Positions 36,148-45,342 of a DNA stretch of 64,000 nucleotides are shown in pieces. The stretch covers positions 3,162,001 through 3,226,000 of the forward strand of contig NZ_CP012201.1 in NCBI RefSeq assembly GCF_001191005.1, in the 5' to 3' direction. The translations under genes and the position numbers were made by a program. The DNA is from Massilia sp. NR 4-1 (GTDB taxonomy: Bacteria; Pseudomonadota; Gammaproteobacteria; Burkholderiales; Burkholderiaceae_D). Under the pieces are notes generated by a model that was given only the letters and a program-made list of their open reading frames with translations, was not told the origin of the DNA and ran no database searches. Every line of letters starts with the position of its first letter. Within the stretch, counting starts at the first letter, position 1.

Positions 36148-38408
36148 ACATGTTCCTTTACGGTGGCGGCCAGCTCCAGCGGAGCGGAGCCGAACAGGGC
36201 TTCGATGCGGGCCATGCGCTGGGCGGCCTCGCCTTCCAGCGCGCCGGCCGCGGTGACGGTGCGGCGCACCGCATCCAGGTCGGCGGCGCGTTCGGCGGGA
36301 TCGCGCGGCAGCAGCTGCGGCAGGTCCAGCACGGCCAGTTCTTCATTCAATTGCAAAATCATGTGCTGCTCCTGCACCACCTCCTTGAAACGGTACAGGG
36401 ATAGGCGCTCGTCGGCCGGCACCTGGTGGCGCAGCTCGCGCAGGATGGCGAAGGCGCGTTCGTCGGCCGCGCGCAACTCCTGGCTGCGGCCGATGTAGAG
36501 CATGGCGCGCACTACCGCTTCCAGCGAGCCGCCTTCGGCCATGCGCGTGGCCAGATGCTCGTTACGCTTGGCCACGGCCGACTCGCGCGCGATGTCGCGG
36601 CCGATGCGGCGCTTGGCCAGCACGTGGTCGGCGCGCAGGCCGACCAGGGTTTGCAGCAGCGGCTGGCCATACATATGGACGAAGAAGTTTTCCTCGGCCA
36701 TATCGCGCAGGTCGCGGTACATATCGAGCGTAGTGGTGATCTGCGCCGAGATCGTGTCCTGCAGCGCCAGGAAGACATTGTCCTCCGCCACCGGCTTGCG
36801 TTCGGCGCGCACCTTCTCGGCCAGCTGGGCCACGCCCTGCATGAAGGGATTCTTGTCCGAGAACAGTTCGTAGCGCAAGCGGTAGGGATGCAGATTGCGC
36901 AGCATGTCGGCACCGGCCTCGCTGGCGAAGGCGCGCACCAGCGGGCTGGCATAGGTGCGGTACAGGCCCTGGTTGATTTCCGACAGGCGGGCCACGGTGG
37001 CGAAGCGACGCTCGTCGGCTTCGTCGTTGCCGCCCAGCTGGCGCAGGTCTTCCAGCGTGCGGTGCTCGAAGCGCAGCACGTATTTGCCGTCGGCCAGTTC
37101 CGGGTTGGCCAGGTTCTCGTCCTTCTCGATGAAGACCGCCTCGTACAGGCCGGGCGGCAGCACGTCGATCAGGTCCATCGAGCGCGTAAACTCCTCGTGC
37201 TCCTTGTTGGCCACCGAGGCCGACACGAAGATGCCGAGGTGGCCTATGCTCTGGTGCATGGAGTAGATGATGGTCTGGCCGCCGGTGGCCAGCGCCTCGT
37301 CGTCCTCGTACAGGTCGAGCACCCAGCCCATGGCCTGCTGCGGCGGCGTGATGTCGTCGCCCCAGGAGCAGAACACCACGATGGGCGAAGTGATATTGCG
37401 CAGGTCGATGCGGCGGCCGGCGCTGTCGTGGATGGCGCCCTGGCTCAGGCGGTTGCCGACGAAGAGATTATCGGTGATGTACTGGATCTCGCCCGCGTTC
37501 AGCAGCACCGGCGTACCCCACCATCTTTCGAATTCCAGGAAGCGCGGACCTTCGGTGTCGATGCGCGAGTAGACGTTGTAATTCTTCTTCCACAAGGTGT
37601 TGGAAGGGTTCATGTTCTCGAAATTGCTGACCAGCAGGGCGCCGTCGAACAGGCCGTGGCCCAGGTCGCCCGAGAGGGACGTCAGCCAGGTGCCGCCCAT
37701 GGCGCCGCCCAGGTAGCGCAGCGGATTCTTGCCGCGCACCCCGGCCCAATACGACAGCGGCGCGCCGGCCAGCAGCAGGGGGCCGGTCAGGTCGGGCCGC
37801 AGCGCGCTGGTCATCATGATCTGCCAACCGGCCTGGCAGTTGCCGATCAGGGCCGGCTTGCCGTCGGCATGGCTGTGCAGGGCGCCCACCTGGGCGATGA
37901 AGTGCGCTTCGGCGCGGCACACGTCCTCGATGGTCTGGCCCGGCACGGGATTGGGCAGGAAGGTGACGAAGTAGCAAGGGTGGCCCGCCTTCAGGGCGAC
38001 GCCGATCTCGCTGTCCTGCTTCATGCCGCCGATGCCGGGACCGTGGCCGGCGCGCGGATCGAAGACGATGAAGGGCCGCTTGTTCTCGTCGATCTCCCAG
38101 CCCTTGGGCGGGATGATGCGGATCAGACTGTAATTGACGGGGCGTTCCAGCGTGCGGCCATCGATCAGCGGCTCAAAGTCGAAACTCAGGACGTGGGGGG
38201 CCAGATCCTGCAGGCGCTCGTTGCGCTCGTTGCCGCGCTGGCGCAGCACGTCGAGGAAGAGCACCGAGCGCTGCATGGCGTCGGTCCAATAGCTTTGCGC
38301 CTGCTGCGCCAGATTCGGCATGGCGCCCAGCCAGGCCGTATACAGGTCCTGGGCTTGCTTCCCGGCGCCGGCCGCTGCGGGCTGGGCGGGAACGGTCATT
38401 TCAGTCAT
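36144..38408 (-). CDS. DUF3141 protein, PHA-synthase-like alpha/beta hydrolase fold
   Basis: 754 residues from the ATG at 38408, which has GGAGG at 38413-38417; the longer frame upstream is non-coding. The N-terminal 60 residues look like a phasin-type helix (LYTAWLGAMPNLAQQAQSYW). Residues about 100-480 form an alpha/beta hydrolase domain with IGNCQAGWQ, where Cys191 sits at the nucleophile position as in PHA synthases, followed by a WGDDITPPQQAMGW strand-loop and a His in QSIGHLGIF. The last 250 residues are helical. The DUF3141 family is usually next to pta-ackA, as here. A role in polyhydroxyalkanoate or acyl-CoA turnover is inferred, not shown. Confidence 0.88.
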   Translation of the reverse strand: MTEMTVPAQPAAAGAGKQAQDLYTAWLGAMPNLAQQAQSYWTDAMQRSVLFLDVLRQRGNERNERLQDLAPHVLSFDFEPLIDGRTLERPVNYSLIRIIPPKGWEIDENKRPFIVFDPRAGHGPGIGGMKQDSEIGVALKAGHPCYFVTFLPNPVPGQTIEDVCRAEAHFIAQVGALHSHADGKPALIGNCQAGWQIMMTSALRPDLTGPLLLAGAPLSYWAGVRGKNPLRYLGGAMGGTWLTSLSGDLGHGLFDGALLVSNFENMNPSNTLWKKNYNVYSRIDTEGPRFLEFERWWGTPVLLNAGEIQYITDNLFVGNRLSQGAIHDSAGRRIDLRNITSPIVVFCSWGDDITPPQQAMGWVLDLYEDDEALATGGQTIIYSMHQSIGHLGIFVSASVANKEHEEFTRSMDLIDVLPPGLYEAVFIEKDENLANPELADGKYVLRFEHRTLEDLRQLGGNDEADERRFATVARLSEINQGLYRTYASPLVRAFASEAGADMLRNLHPYRLRYELFSDKNPFMQGVAQLAEKVRAERKPVAEDNVFLALQDTISAQITTTLDMYRDLRDMAEENFFVHMYGQPLLQTLVGLRADHVLAKRRIGRDIARESAVAKRNEHLATRMAEGGSLEAVVRAMLYIGRSQELRAADERAFAILRELRHQVPADERLSLYRFKEVVQEQHMILQLNEELAVLDLPQLLPRDPAERAADLDAVRRTVTAAGALEGEAAQRMARIEALFGSAPLELAATVKEHV

Positions 38409-38703
38409 GTTTCCTCCATCATGGGCCTGCGGTGTGCACCGCACAAATCTGGAGCTGCCTCGTCCATGCAAGCCCCGTTGCCCATCATGCCCCATATTGC
38501 TCTGCCGATCCAATGGTGTTTTGAGCATCATGACGGGTGAAGCAATACCGAATTTGCTATCGATAACAGGTATAAATGCTGCGCCGCACCAAAAGTAGTT
38601 GGAGCAGCTTTCAACGCGCTTAAGGCCGGCTGCGGGCCGGCTTAAGGCGAAAAAAAACCGCCGGCCCTTACGGGTCCGGCGGTTTTGGCGAATCGCGATG
38701 CGA
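38409..38703. other. intergenic region between typA and the DUF3141 operon
   Basis: About 295 bases. The right end holds the typA terminator; a second imperfect palindrome lies at about 38617-38649. The rest must contain the operon promoter, but I cannot assign -35/-10 boxes with confidence. No gene seen. Confidence 0.55.
38651..38686 (-). terminator. terminator of typA
   Basis: Stem of seven GC pairs (38658-38664 with 38676-38682) extended by four A-T pairs, loop of about eleven bases, followed on the minus strand by TTTTTTT. Confidence 0.85.
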
Positions 38704-40539
38704 TTACGCGCCTTCGCGCGAGGCCTTTTTACGCTCGTGCTCTTTGAGGAAGCGCTTGCGCAGACGGATCGATTTCGGGGTGATTTCCACCAGCTCGTCG
38801 TCCTCGATGAATTCCACCGCGTATTCCAGCGACAGCTGGACTGGCGGCACCAGGCGCACTGCCTCATCGGTGCCGGAAGCACGCACGTTGGTCAGCTGCT
38901 TGCCCTTGATCGGGTTCACGACCAGATCGTTGTCGCGCGAGTGGATACCGATGATCATGCCTTCGTACACCGGGTCGTTGTGCACCACGAACATGCGGCC
39001 GCGGTCTTGCAGCTTCCACAGGGCGTAGGCCACGGCGGCGCCGTCGTCCTGCGAGATCAGCACGCCGTTGCGGCGGCCGGCCAGTTCGCCTTTGGAGTTG
39101 TCGACCGGCGCGTAAGCGTCGAAGATGTGGGACATCAGGCCGGTGCCGCGGGTCAGGGTCATGAACTCGGACTGGAAGCCGATCAGGCCACGCGCAGGGA
39201 TGCGGTATTCCAGGCGCACGCGGCCCTTGGAGTCCGATTCCATGTTCTGCAGGTCGCCGCGGCGGCGGCCCAGTTCTTCCATCACGCCGCCCTGGTTGAC
39301 TTCTTCCACGTCCACGGTCAGCAGTTCGTACGGCTCATGGCGCACGCCATCGACCATCTTGAACACCACGCGCGGACGGGACACGGCCATCTCGAAGCCT
39401 TCGCGGCGCATGTTTTCGATCAGGATGGTCAGGTGCAGCTCGCCGCGGCCGGACACTTCGAACACGGTGTCGTCGTCGGTCGGGGCAACGCGCAGCGCCA
39501 CGTTGGCTTTCAGTTCCTTGTCCAGACGGTCGCGCAGCTGGCGCGAGGTCACGAACTTGCCTTCGCGGCCGGCCAGCGGGGAGCTGTTGACCATGAAGTT
39601 CATGGTCAGGGTCGGCTCGTCGACGGTCAGCATCGGCAGCGCGTCCGGGGTGTCCGGCGCGCACAGGGTGGAACCGATGCCGATATCTTCGATACCGTTG
39701 ATCAGGATGATGTCGCCGGCGATGGCTTCGTCAACCAGCACGCGCTCCAGGCCCTTGAAGTTCAGCACCTGGTTGATGCGGGCCTTGATCGGGGTCGACT
39801 CAGGGCCGTTCAGCACGATCACGTCCTGGCCCGCTTTCACGCGGCCGCGGCTGATACGGCCAACGCCGATCTTGCCGACGTAGGAGGAGTAGTCGAGCGA
39901 GGTGATTTGCATCTGCAGCGGACCGTCCGGATCGTCGTCGCGCACCGGCACGTGCTTCAGGATGGCTTCGAACAGCGGCTTCATATCGCCTTCGCGCACG
40001 GTGTCGTCAAGCGAAGCGTAGCCGTTCAGGGCCGAGGCGTACACCACGGGGAAGTCCAGCTGCTCGTCGGTTGCGCCCAGCTTGTCGAACAGTTCGAAGG
40101 TGGCGTTGATGGCCCAGTCAGGACGGGCGCCTGGACGGTCGATCTTGTTGACCACGACGATCGGCTTCAGGCCCAGGGCCAGCGCCTTGCGGGTCACGAA
40201 ACGGGTCTGCGGCATCGGGCCTTCCTGCGCATCGACCAGCAGCAGCACGGAGTCGACCATCGACAGCACGCGCTCCACTTCGCCGCCGAAGTCGGCGTGG
40301 CCTGGGGTGTCGACGATATTGATGTGGGTGCCTTCATACTCAACGGCGCAGTTCTTCGCCAGAATGGTAATGCCACGTTCCTTTTCGAGGTCGTTGGAGT
40401 CCATCACGCGGGTTTCAACTTGCTGGTTCTCACGGAAAGTACCGGATTGGCGCAGCAGCTTGTCGACGAGGGTGGTTTTGCCGTGGTCAACGTGAGCGAT
40501 GATGGCGATATTGCGGATAGCGCGTTTAGTATTAGACAT
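38704..40539 (-). CDS. typA: ribosome-associated GTPase TypA/BipA
   Basis: 611 residues, full length. Translation-factor GTPase motifs: G1 AHVDHGKTTLVD, G2 ERGITI, G3 DTPGHADFGGEVERVL, G4 NKIDRPGAR. EF-G-like domains follow, then the TypA-specific C-terminus (GRMFVVHNDPVYEGMIIGIHSRDNDLVVNP). It binds the 70S ribosome and helps large-subunit assembly and stress growth. Monocistronic with its own terminator. Confidence 0.96.
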   Translation of the reverse strand: MSNTKRAIRNIAIIAHVDHGKTTLVDKLLRQSGTFRENQQVETRVMDSNDLEKERGITILAKNCAVEYEGTHINIVDTPGHADFGGEVERVLSMVDSVLLLVDAQEGPMPQTRFVTRKALALGLKPIVVVNKIDRPGARPDWAINATFELFDKLGATDEQLDFPVVYASALNGYASLDDTVREGDMKPLFEAILKHVPVRDDDPDGPLQMQITSLDYSSYVGKIGVGRISRGRVKAGQDVIVLNGPESTPIKARINQVLNFKGLERVLVDEAIAGDIILINGIEDIGIGSTLCAPDTPDALPMLTVDEPTLTMNFMVNSSPLAGREGKFVTSRQLRDRLDKELKANVALRVAPTDDDTVFEVSGRGELHLTILIENMRREGFEMAVSRPRVVFKMVDGVRHEPYELLTVDVEEVNQGGVMEELGRRRGDLQNMESDSKGRVRLEYRIPARGLIGFQSEFMTLTRGTGLMSHIFDAYAPVDNSKGELAGRRNGVLISQDDGAAVAYALWKLQDRGRMFVVHNDPVYEGMIIGIHSRDNDLVVNPIKGKQLTNVRASGTDEAVRLVPPVQLSLEYAVEFIEDDELVEITPKSIRLRKRFLKEHERKKASREGA

Positions 40540-40836
40540 GGTCGTTATATTTACAGAAAAACTGCGAAGGACGTGCAGTGAAAGCCATACTGCGCGTCAC
40601 TGGAACCCACTAGTATAGCATGCTGCGCCGCAACCTAGCGAATTTCCCACAAACCGGGGCCAAAGCACGGTTTTTATGAAACATCGGATGATGCCGGCAA
40701 TTACTGCATATGGCGCAATTCACGATTTCCCAATTATCAATTTTCGCAATCGATAGCGCTTCATATACTGCCCACATGGTTTTTTAGTGGAGCTTTATAT
40801 GCAATTCCTATTGTTTTCCTGCGCAAGGAGGCGGCC
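40540..40836. other. intergenic region typA / efflux operon
   Basis: 297 bases between divergent genes. AT-rich from 40690 to 40800, consistent with promoters. I see no clear operator, RNA gene or small ORF. Confidence 0.5.
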
Positions 40837-42411
40837 ATGAGCGCCGCCTCGGTGCCGGCGGCAGCGGCGGGAGCGCCAGCCGGCGCTGGCCATTCCATCC
40901 CGCCCGCCGCCGCGCCCAACCCCCCAGGGACACCGACTTTCGGTCTGCGCATCGCCACCGGCCTGGCCGGCGTGCTGCTGGCCGTGCTGATGGCGGGCCT
41001 CAACGAGAACGTCACCAAGGTGGCGCTGGCCGATATCCGCGGCGCCATGGGCATCGGCGCCGACGAAGGCAGCTGGCTGCTGGCCGTGTACGCGGCGGCC
41101 TCGGTCTGCGCCATGGCGTTCGCGCCCTGGTGCTCGGCCACGTTCTCGCTGCGCCGTTTCACATTGGCCATGCTGGCCGCCTTCATGCTGTTCGGCGCAC
41201 TGTGTCCGCTGGCGCCCAATCTGTCCACGCTGATGGTCCTGCGTACCCTGCAAGGACTGGCCGGCGGCGCCCTGCCGCCCATGCTGATGACGGTGGCGCT
41301 GCGCTTCCTGCCGCCGCATATCAAGCTGTATGGCCTGGCCAGCTACGCGCTGACCGCCACCGTCGGCCCGACCCTGGGCACGCCGCTGGCCGCGCTGTGG
41401 ACCGAGTACACGCCCTGGCAGTGGACCTTCTGGCAGATCATCCCGCCCTGCCTGCTGTCGATGGCGGCCGTGGCCTGGGGCTTGCCGCAGGATCCGCTCA
41501 AGCTGGAACGCTTCCGCCAGTTCGACTGGCTCGGCCTTCTGCTTGGCCTGCCCGCCATCAGCATGATCGTGCTCGGCCTGTCGCTGGGCGAACGCATGGA
41601 CTGGATGGAGTCCAGCCTGATCGCCTTCCTGCTGATCGGCGGCTGCCTGCTGCTGGCGGCCTTCCTGGTCAACGAATGGTCGCATCCCCTGCCCTTCTTC
41701 AAGATCCAGCTGCTGGCCAACCGCAACCTGACGCACGCACTCATCACCCTGGCCGGCGTGCTGTTCGTGCTGGTGGCGGCAACGCGCCTGCCCTCGTCCT
41801 TCCTGGCCCAGGTGCATGGCTACCGTCCGCTGCAAACGGCGCCGCTGATGCTGATGGTGGCCCTGCCGCAGTTGCTGGCCCTGGTGCTGGTAGCGGCGCT
41901 GTGCAATATCCGCCGCGTCGACTGCCGCTGGGTGCTGGCGGGCGGCCTCGCCCTGCTGGCCGTGTCCAAGCTGCTGGGCGCGGCTGCCACACCGGAATGG
42001 ACGCGCGAGAATTTCTACCTGCTGCAATCGCTGCAGATCCTGGCCCAGCCCATGGCCGTGATCCCGCTGCTGATGCTGGCTACTTCCGGCCTGGCGCCGC
42101 AGGACGGACCCTTCGCCTCGGCCTGGTTCAACACGATCAAGGGCTTTGCCGCCGTGCTGGCAGGCGGTGTGCTCGATTACATGGGCGGCCAACGTTCGCA
42201 CTTCCACGCCCAAGCCCTGGCGGACCATCTGGGCAATGCGCCGCTGACCATGAGCGGCACCCTGCCCGCCTTGCTGGCGCGCCAGTTCCAGCACCAGGTG
42301 GCCACCCTCACCACCCGCGATCTCTACCTGGCAATGGCCATGATGGCCGCCGCCATGATCGTCCTGATCCCGCTGGTCGCGCAGCGCATCTATCCGCCGC
42401 GCGCCGCTTAA
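40837..42411 (+). CDS. MFS drug exporter, EmrB/QacA (DHA2) type
   Basis: 524 residues with about 14 hydrophobic helices. The DHA2 pattern is visible: a first helix (GLAGVLLAVLMAGLNENVTKVAL), NEGSWLL-type loop as DEGSWLLAVYAAASVCAMAF, LQGLAGGALPPMLM, and SYALTATVGPTLGTPLAALWTEY with the conserved proline-rich motif C. AAGGAGG at 40825-40831 supports the ATG. It forms the inner-membrane pump of a three-part efflux system with the next two genes; substrates cannot be predicted. Confidence 0.92.
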   Translation: MSAASVPAAAAGAPAGAGHSIPPAAAPNPPGTPTFGLRIATGLAGVLLAVLMAGLNENVTKVALADIRGAMGIGADEGSWLLAVYAAASVCAMAFAPWCSATFSLRRFTLAMLAAFMLFGALCPLAPNLSTLMVLRTLQGLAGGALPPMLMTVALRFLPPHIKLYGLASYALTATVGPTLGTPLAALWTEYTPWQWTFWQIIPPCLLSMAAVAWGLPQDPLKLERFRQFDWLGLLLGLPAISMIVLGLSLGERMDWMESSLIAFLLIGGCLLLAAFLVNEWSHPLPFFKIQLLANRNLTHALITLAGVLFVLVAATRLPSSFLAQVHGYRPLQTAPLMLMVALPQLLALVLVAALCNIRRVDCRWVLAGGLALLAVSKLLGAAATPEWTRENFYLLQSLQILAQPMAVIPLLMLATSGLAPQDGPFASAWFNTIKGFAAVLAGGVLDYMGGQRSHFHAQALADHLGNAPLTMSGTLPALLARQFQHQVATLTTRDLYLAMAMMAAAMIVLIPLVAQRIYPPRAA

Positions 42412-42429
42412 AACATAAAGGAAAAGAAA

Positions 42430-43491
42430 ATGAAACACCTGTCCCGCAATTCCGCCATCGCCATGGCCGCCCTGCTGCTGTGCGGTGCGGCCTATGGCGG
42501 CCGCCAGCTGCTGGTGGCCGCCGAAGCGCAAAGCACCAACGACGCCTTCGTCGCCGCCGACTTCATGCTGCTTTCGCCCAAGGTCGGCGGCATCGTGGCC
42601 GAGGTGCTGGCCGCCGACAACCAGGCTGTGAAAGCCGGCCAGCTGCTGGTGCGCATCGACGACCGCGATTTCCAGGCCGCGCTGGAAGCGGCGCGCGCCG
42701 GCGTGGCCAACGCCGAAGCCCAACTGGCCAACAGCGCCGCCACGCTGGAGCGCCAGCGCTATCTGATCGAGCAGGCCGAAGCCACCTCGATGGCCGACCG
42801 CGCCGACCTCACGCTGGCCAAGGCCGAACTGGAACGCTATACCAATCTGGCCGGACAAGGCGCCGGCACGGCGCAGAACGCGCAGCAGGCCAAGGCGCGC
42901 CACGACGCCCTGCTGGCGCGCCAGGCGCAGAACCGCGCCGCGCTGGGCGCCACCGTCAAGCAGAACACCGTGCTGCAAGCCCAGCACGCCGTGGCCGAAG
43001 CCATGCTGCAAAAGGCGCGCGCCAGCCAGGAGCAGGCCAAACTCGATCTATCCCACACCCAACTGCGCGCACCCATCGACGGCGTAGTCGCAAGGCGCAG
43101 CGTGCGTGTCGGCGCCCACGTCGCGCCCGGCGCGGCCCTGCTGGCCGTGGTGCCGGTGGAGCAAACCTATGTGGTCGCCAACTTCCAGGAGACGCAGCTG
43201 AGCCATGTGAGTCCCGGCCAGCCGGTCAGCATCACGGTCGACGGCTGGCCCGGCGAGCAGTTGCGCGGCAAGGTGGAGAGCATCGCGCCGGCCACCGGCG
43301 CCACCTTCTCGGCCATCGCGCCGGACAACGCCACCGGCAATTTCACCAAGGTCGTACAGCGCATCCCGACCCGCATCGTGTTCGACGCCGGCCAGCCGCT
43401 GCGCGGCAAGCTGCGCGTGGGCATGTCGGTCACGGCCAATGTCGATACCTCGGTGCAGCCGCGCATCGCACAGGTGGGAGAAGCACGATGA
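42430..43491 (+). CDS. membrane-fusion protein, EmrA/HlyD family
   Basis: 353 residues: a single N-terminal helix (IAMAALLLCGAAYGG), a lipoyl-like half (DFMLLSPKVGGIVAEVLAADNQAVKAGQLLVRID), a long coiled coil (about 80-210), the second lipoyl half (LRAPIDGVVARRSVRVGAHVAPG) and a beta-barrel domain (VVANFQETQLSHVSPGQPVSITVDGWPG). It links the pump to the outer-membrane channel across the periplasm. Its stop overlaps the next gene's start (ATGA). Confidence 0.93.
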   Translation: MKHLSRNSAIAMAALLLCGAAYGGRQLLVAAEAQSTNDAFVAADFMLLSPKVGGIVAEVLAADNQAVKAGQLLVRIDDRDFQAALEAARAGVANAEAQLANSAATLERQRYLIEQAEATSMADRADLTLAKAELERYTNLAGQGAGTAQNAQQAKARHDALLARQAQNRAALGATVKQNTVLQAQHAVAEAMLQKARASQEQAKLDLSHTQLRAPIDGVVARRSVRVGAHVAPGAALLAVVPVEQTYVVANFQETQLSHVSPGQPVSITVDGWPGEQLRGKVESIAPATGATFSAIAPDNATGNFTKVVQRIPTRIVFDAGQPLRGKLRVGMSVTANVDTSVQPRIAQVGEAR

Positions 43492-45320
43492 ACGCCAATG
43501 CCACCGGCCGCCAGTCCCTGGGCGGCAAGCAGCTTTGCAAGCGCCCCCTTATCCTCCGGCTAAAGCCTGCCTTGGCCCTGTTGCTGGCGCCAGTCGTGCT
43601 GTCCGGCTGCGCCGCGCTCGGCCCCGACTTCAAGGCGCCGCAAGCGGCCCTGCCCCGGCACTGGCTGGCCAACGAACAGAACGCGCCGGACGCGGTGGAG
43701 CTGGCGTGGTGGAACAGCTTTGACGATCCGCAGTTGGCGGCCCTGATCCAGCGCGCCGCGGCCGGCAATCTCGATCTGCAGATCGTCGCCAGCCGCCTGG
43801 AGCAAAGCCGCGCCATCCGCCAGAGCATGGGCGCGGCCGAAACGCCGCAGCTCAACGCGGCGGGCGGCATCAGCCGCGCGCGCGCCAGCCAGGTGGGGCT
43901 GGGCGATCCGTCCGGACACAAGGGCGAATCGGCGTATACGCTGGCGCAAGGCGGCTTCAATGCCTCCTGGGAGCTGGACTTCTGGGGCCGCGTGCGGCGC
44001 ACGGTGGAAGCGGCCGATGCGCAGGTCGAAGCGGCGCAGGAACAGCGCCACGCCGCCCTGCTCTCGCTGGCGGCGGAAACGGCGCAGCACTATATCCGCT
44101 TGCGTTCGACGCAAAGCCTGCTGGCGATCACGGAGCAGAATCTGGCCATCGCCCGCCGCAGCCTGGAGCTGACGCGCATCCGCAACCGTGAAGGCGTGGC
44201 GACGGAGTTGGACGTAGCGCGCGCCAGCGCCCAGGTGGCCGCCATCGAGGCGCGCCTGCCTGGTCTGCACCAGCGCGAAGCGGCCGGCGTCAACGCCCTC
44301 GGCCTGCTGCTGGCCCAGCCACCGCAGGCCCTGCGCGCGGAACTAGCCGTAATAAGCGGAGAAAGAAGCTCGAAACGGAGTGCGGCAGCGGACCTCGAGG
44401 GAAGCGCGCAGCGCAGCGCAAAAGCAAGCGTCGCAGGCGGCACGGAACGGAATATGGAAGCAAGCGCCGGCGCATTGGCGAAACAAAGCACGGTGGCGTA
44501 CTCCGTGCCGGCCGGTCCGGCCGTCGCCGCGCTGGGACTGCCGAGCGAGCTGGCGCAGCGCCGGCCGGATATCCGCCGCGCCTCGGCCCTGCTGCATGCG
44601 GCCACCGCCTCCATCGGCGTGGCCAAGGCCGACTTCTATCCGCGCATTACCCTGTCCGGCAACCTCGGCTTCCAGGCTACCCAGTTGTCCGACTTCGGCA
44701 GCTGGAGCAGCCGCCAATTCAGTTTTGGTCCGGCTTTCAGCCTTCCCCTGTTCGACGGCGGCCATCTGCGCGGCATGCTGAAACTGAGCGAGGCACGCCA
44801 GCAGGAAGCGGCGCTGGCCTATCAGCAAACCGTGCTGCGCGCCTGGCATGAGGTGGACGATGCGCTGGCCGTCAGCCGCGCGCAGCAGGAGCGCCGCGAG
44901 CGCCTGCACGAGGCGGTGGCGCAAAGCCGCATCGCGCTGAACAACGCGCAGCAGCAGTATGTGGCGGGCACCGTCGATTTCCTGAATGTGCTGAGCGTGC
45001 AGGATGCGCTGCTGGCCAACGAAGCCGCGCTGGCCGAAAGCACGGCCGCCGTGTCGCTGGCCCTGGTCGACCTGTACAAGGCATTGGGCGGCGGCTGGCA
45101 AAGCTGGAGCGGGACGGCGCAGCAGCCATCAGAAGCGAAAGCCGTAGCGGCGGCGCAGCAGCAACGGCAGCGCCCAGCACCGCAATCGCCAGCGCCGGCC
45201 GTGGCCGTGGCACGCGAGCGCAGCCCAGTGGCGGCATTGGTTGCGCCGGCATCGCTGGCAGGAGGGACAGCGCGCGGGTATGGCCTGCTGGCTGTGGCGG
45301 CGGTGACGGCGCGGCCATGA
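43488..45320 (+). CDS. NodT-type outer membrane efflux lipoprotein, with unusual insertion and tail
   Basis: 610 residues from the ATG at 43488. Signal peptide with lipobox LSGC (ALLLAPVVLSGCAALGPDFKAP), then two OEP repeats: AWWNSFDDPQLAALIQRA, NASWELDFWGRVRRTVEAA, GVATELDVARASAQV, and the second with LAQRRPDIRRASALL and AGTVDFLNVLSVQDALLANE. Typical members have about 480 residues. The extra length is a hydrophilic Ser/Ala/Glu-rich insertion of about 50 residues in mid-protein (around 44345-44505) and a C-terminal tail of about 70 residues rich in Ala, Gln and Pro. Both look like added low-complexity sequence. The open frame continues far upstream through two other genes by chance. Confidence 0.88.
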   Translation: MNANATGRQSLGGKQLCKRPLILRLKPALALLLAPVVLSGCAALGPDFKAPQAALPRHWLANEQNAPDAVELAWWNSFDDPQLAALIQRAAAGNLDLQIVASRLEQSRAIRQSMGAAETPQLNAAGGISRARASQVGLGDPSGHKGESAYTLAQGGFNASWELDFWGRVRRTVEAADAQVEAAQEQRHAALLSLAAETAQHYIRLRSTQSLLAITEQNLAIARRSLELTRIRNREGVATELDVARASAQVAAIEARLPGLHQREAAGVNALGLLLAQPPQALRAELAVISGERSSKRSAAADLEGSAQRSAKASVAGGTERNMEASAGALAKQSTVAYSVPAGPAVAALGLPSELAQRRPDIRRASALLHAATASIGVAKADFYPRITLSGNLGFQATQLSDFGSWSSRQFSFGPAFSLPLFDGGHLRGMLKLSEARQQEAALAYQQTVLRAWHEVDDALAVSRAQQERRERLHEAVAQSRIALNNAQQQYVAGTVDFLNVLSVQDALLANEAALAESTAAVSLALVDLYKALGGGWQSWSGTAQQPSEAKAVAAAQQQRQRPAPQSPAPAVAVARERSPVAALVAPASLAGGTARGYGLLAVAAVTARP

Positions 45321-45342
45321 GTGGCGTGGTAAGCTGCGGGGC

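Noticed and set aside
38617..38649. Second palindrome between typA and the DUF3141 operon
   Set aside because: Imperfect, with bulges and no T-run; the neighbouring hairpin explains termination.
41130..43487. A frame open without stops from 41130 through the EmrB and EmrA genes into the NodT gene
   Set aside because: It reads through two clear genes in another frame with Pro/Arg/Gly-rich translation. Only the part from the ATG at 43488, with its lipobox, is coding.
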